A DNA stretch of 6,511 nt from an uncultured Collinsella sp. (GTDB lineage: Bacteria > Actinomycetota > Coriobacteriia > Coriobacteriales > Coriobacteriaceae), in NCBI GenBank assembly GCA_958346935.1, contig CATVTM010000095.1, positions 1 through 6,511 of the forward strand, written 5' to 3'. Shown here piece by piece: positions 6,318-6,511 of this stretch. Each line of letters starts with the position of its first letter. Within the stretch, counting starts at the first letter, position 1. Made by a program: the position numbers and the translations under genes. The notes below the pieces were generated by a model, which was not told the origin of the DNA, made no database searches, and was given only the letters and a program-made list of their open reading frames with translations.

Positions 6318-6346
6318 TTACGCGGTTTTACCAAACCGCGTAACTA
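6315..6346. terminator. Perfect 14-bp stem-loop starting in the aro stop codon, no T-tract
   Basis: TAGTTACGCGGTTT (6315-6328) and AAACCGCGTAACTA (6333-6346) are exact reverse complements around the loop TACC. The TAG stop is the first three bases of the left arm. The position fits a transcription end or mRNA 3' stabiliser, but no U-run follows on either strand, so it is not a canonical intrinsic terminator. It could stop or protect RNA after processing, or be a short palindromic repeat. Confidence 0.45.
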
Positions 6347-6472
6347 CTCGACGCTGCGCGGGCCGCAACGCTCTTTATCTCGGAATCGAACGTAAAGAAG
6401 CACGCCAACGCTATCTACCACAAGCTTGGTGTCTCAAATCGTATGGGTCTCGCAGCCCTCCTGTTGCCATAA
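6344..6472 (+). pseudogene. C-terminal LuxR-type HTH fragment, start-less gene remnant
   Basis: An open frame of 42 codons ends at TAA (6470-6472) and reads, in pieces, LLDAARAAT, then LFISESNVKKHANAIYHKLG, then VSNRMGLAALLLP. This is the second half of a LuxR/GerE HTH: the LFISE-x-x-VK-x-H recognition helix followed by IYHKLGV-x-NR. Complete proteins of this family carry at least a full ~65-residue HTH and normally a sensor or membrane domain ahead of it. Here the frame is closed by TAA at 6341-6343 inside the preceding hairpin, there is no ATG, GTG or TTG before the HTH, and the part before LFIS looks shortened. I read it as the tail of a decayed or rearranged regulator gene. The HTH identity is based on motif recognition only. 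Confidence 0.7.
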
Positions 6473-6511
6473 GCGGCTTGGGCCCATTCCACGCACCGAT
6501 GCACATAACAT

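Noticed and set aside
1..6511. CRISPR array, rRNA, phage or toxin-antitoxin system
   Set aside because: No regularly spaced direct repeats, no rRNA motifs, and no integrase, phage or small paired genes were seen.

Overview
The window looks like a piece of chromosome from a GC-rich anaerobic actinobacterium of the Coriobacteriia, most likely Collinsella or a close relative. This rests on the strong G/C bias at third codon positions, the style of the proteins (a TM287/288-type exporter pair with a methionine- and glutamine-rich extracellular insert, and a divergent class I DAHP synthase), and a LuxR-type HTH remnant of a kind common in that class. The taxonomic call is inference; no marker gene is present.

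Region 1 (1-4782) is one transcription unit on the + strand: a MarR-family regulator (48-497), then two half-size ABC exporter genes (494-2860 and 2860-4716), closed by a strong intrinsic terminator (4744-4782). The genes overlap by 4 and 1 nt, so translation is probably coupled. The two ABC proteins form a heterodimeric exporter with one degenerate and one consensus ATPase site. The degenerate site combines Asp instead of catalytic Glu and Gln instead of switch His in the first subunit with an LSQGQ signature in the second. A long imperfect inverted repeat (2-59) covers the Shine-Dalgarno sequence and GTG start of the regulator gene. It is a good candidate for the autoregulatory operator or an RNA switch. 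The likely logic is MarR-type repression of an efflux pump relieved by a small-molecule ligand, but no substrate can be read from the sequence.

Region 2 (4783-5285) is about 500 bp without a convincing gene. Its core is a 230-bp, roughly 40% GC element (4843-5072) bounded by perfect 31-bp inverted repeats, resembling a MITE or another dispersed non-coding repeat. After it come two hairpins and a plausible sigma70-type promoter (5201-5229) for the next gene.

Region 3 (5286-6511) holds a complete class I (AroFGH-type) DAHP synthase, the first enzyme of the shikimate pathway, with all metal ligands intact. A perfect 14-bp stem with a 4-nt loop begins in its stop codon. It is followed by an unannotated, start-less fragment (6344-6472) that encodes the C-terminal HTH of a LuxR-family regulator, best read as a gene remnant.
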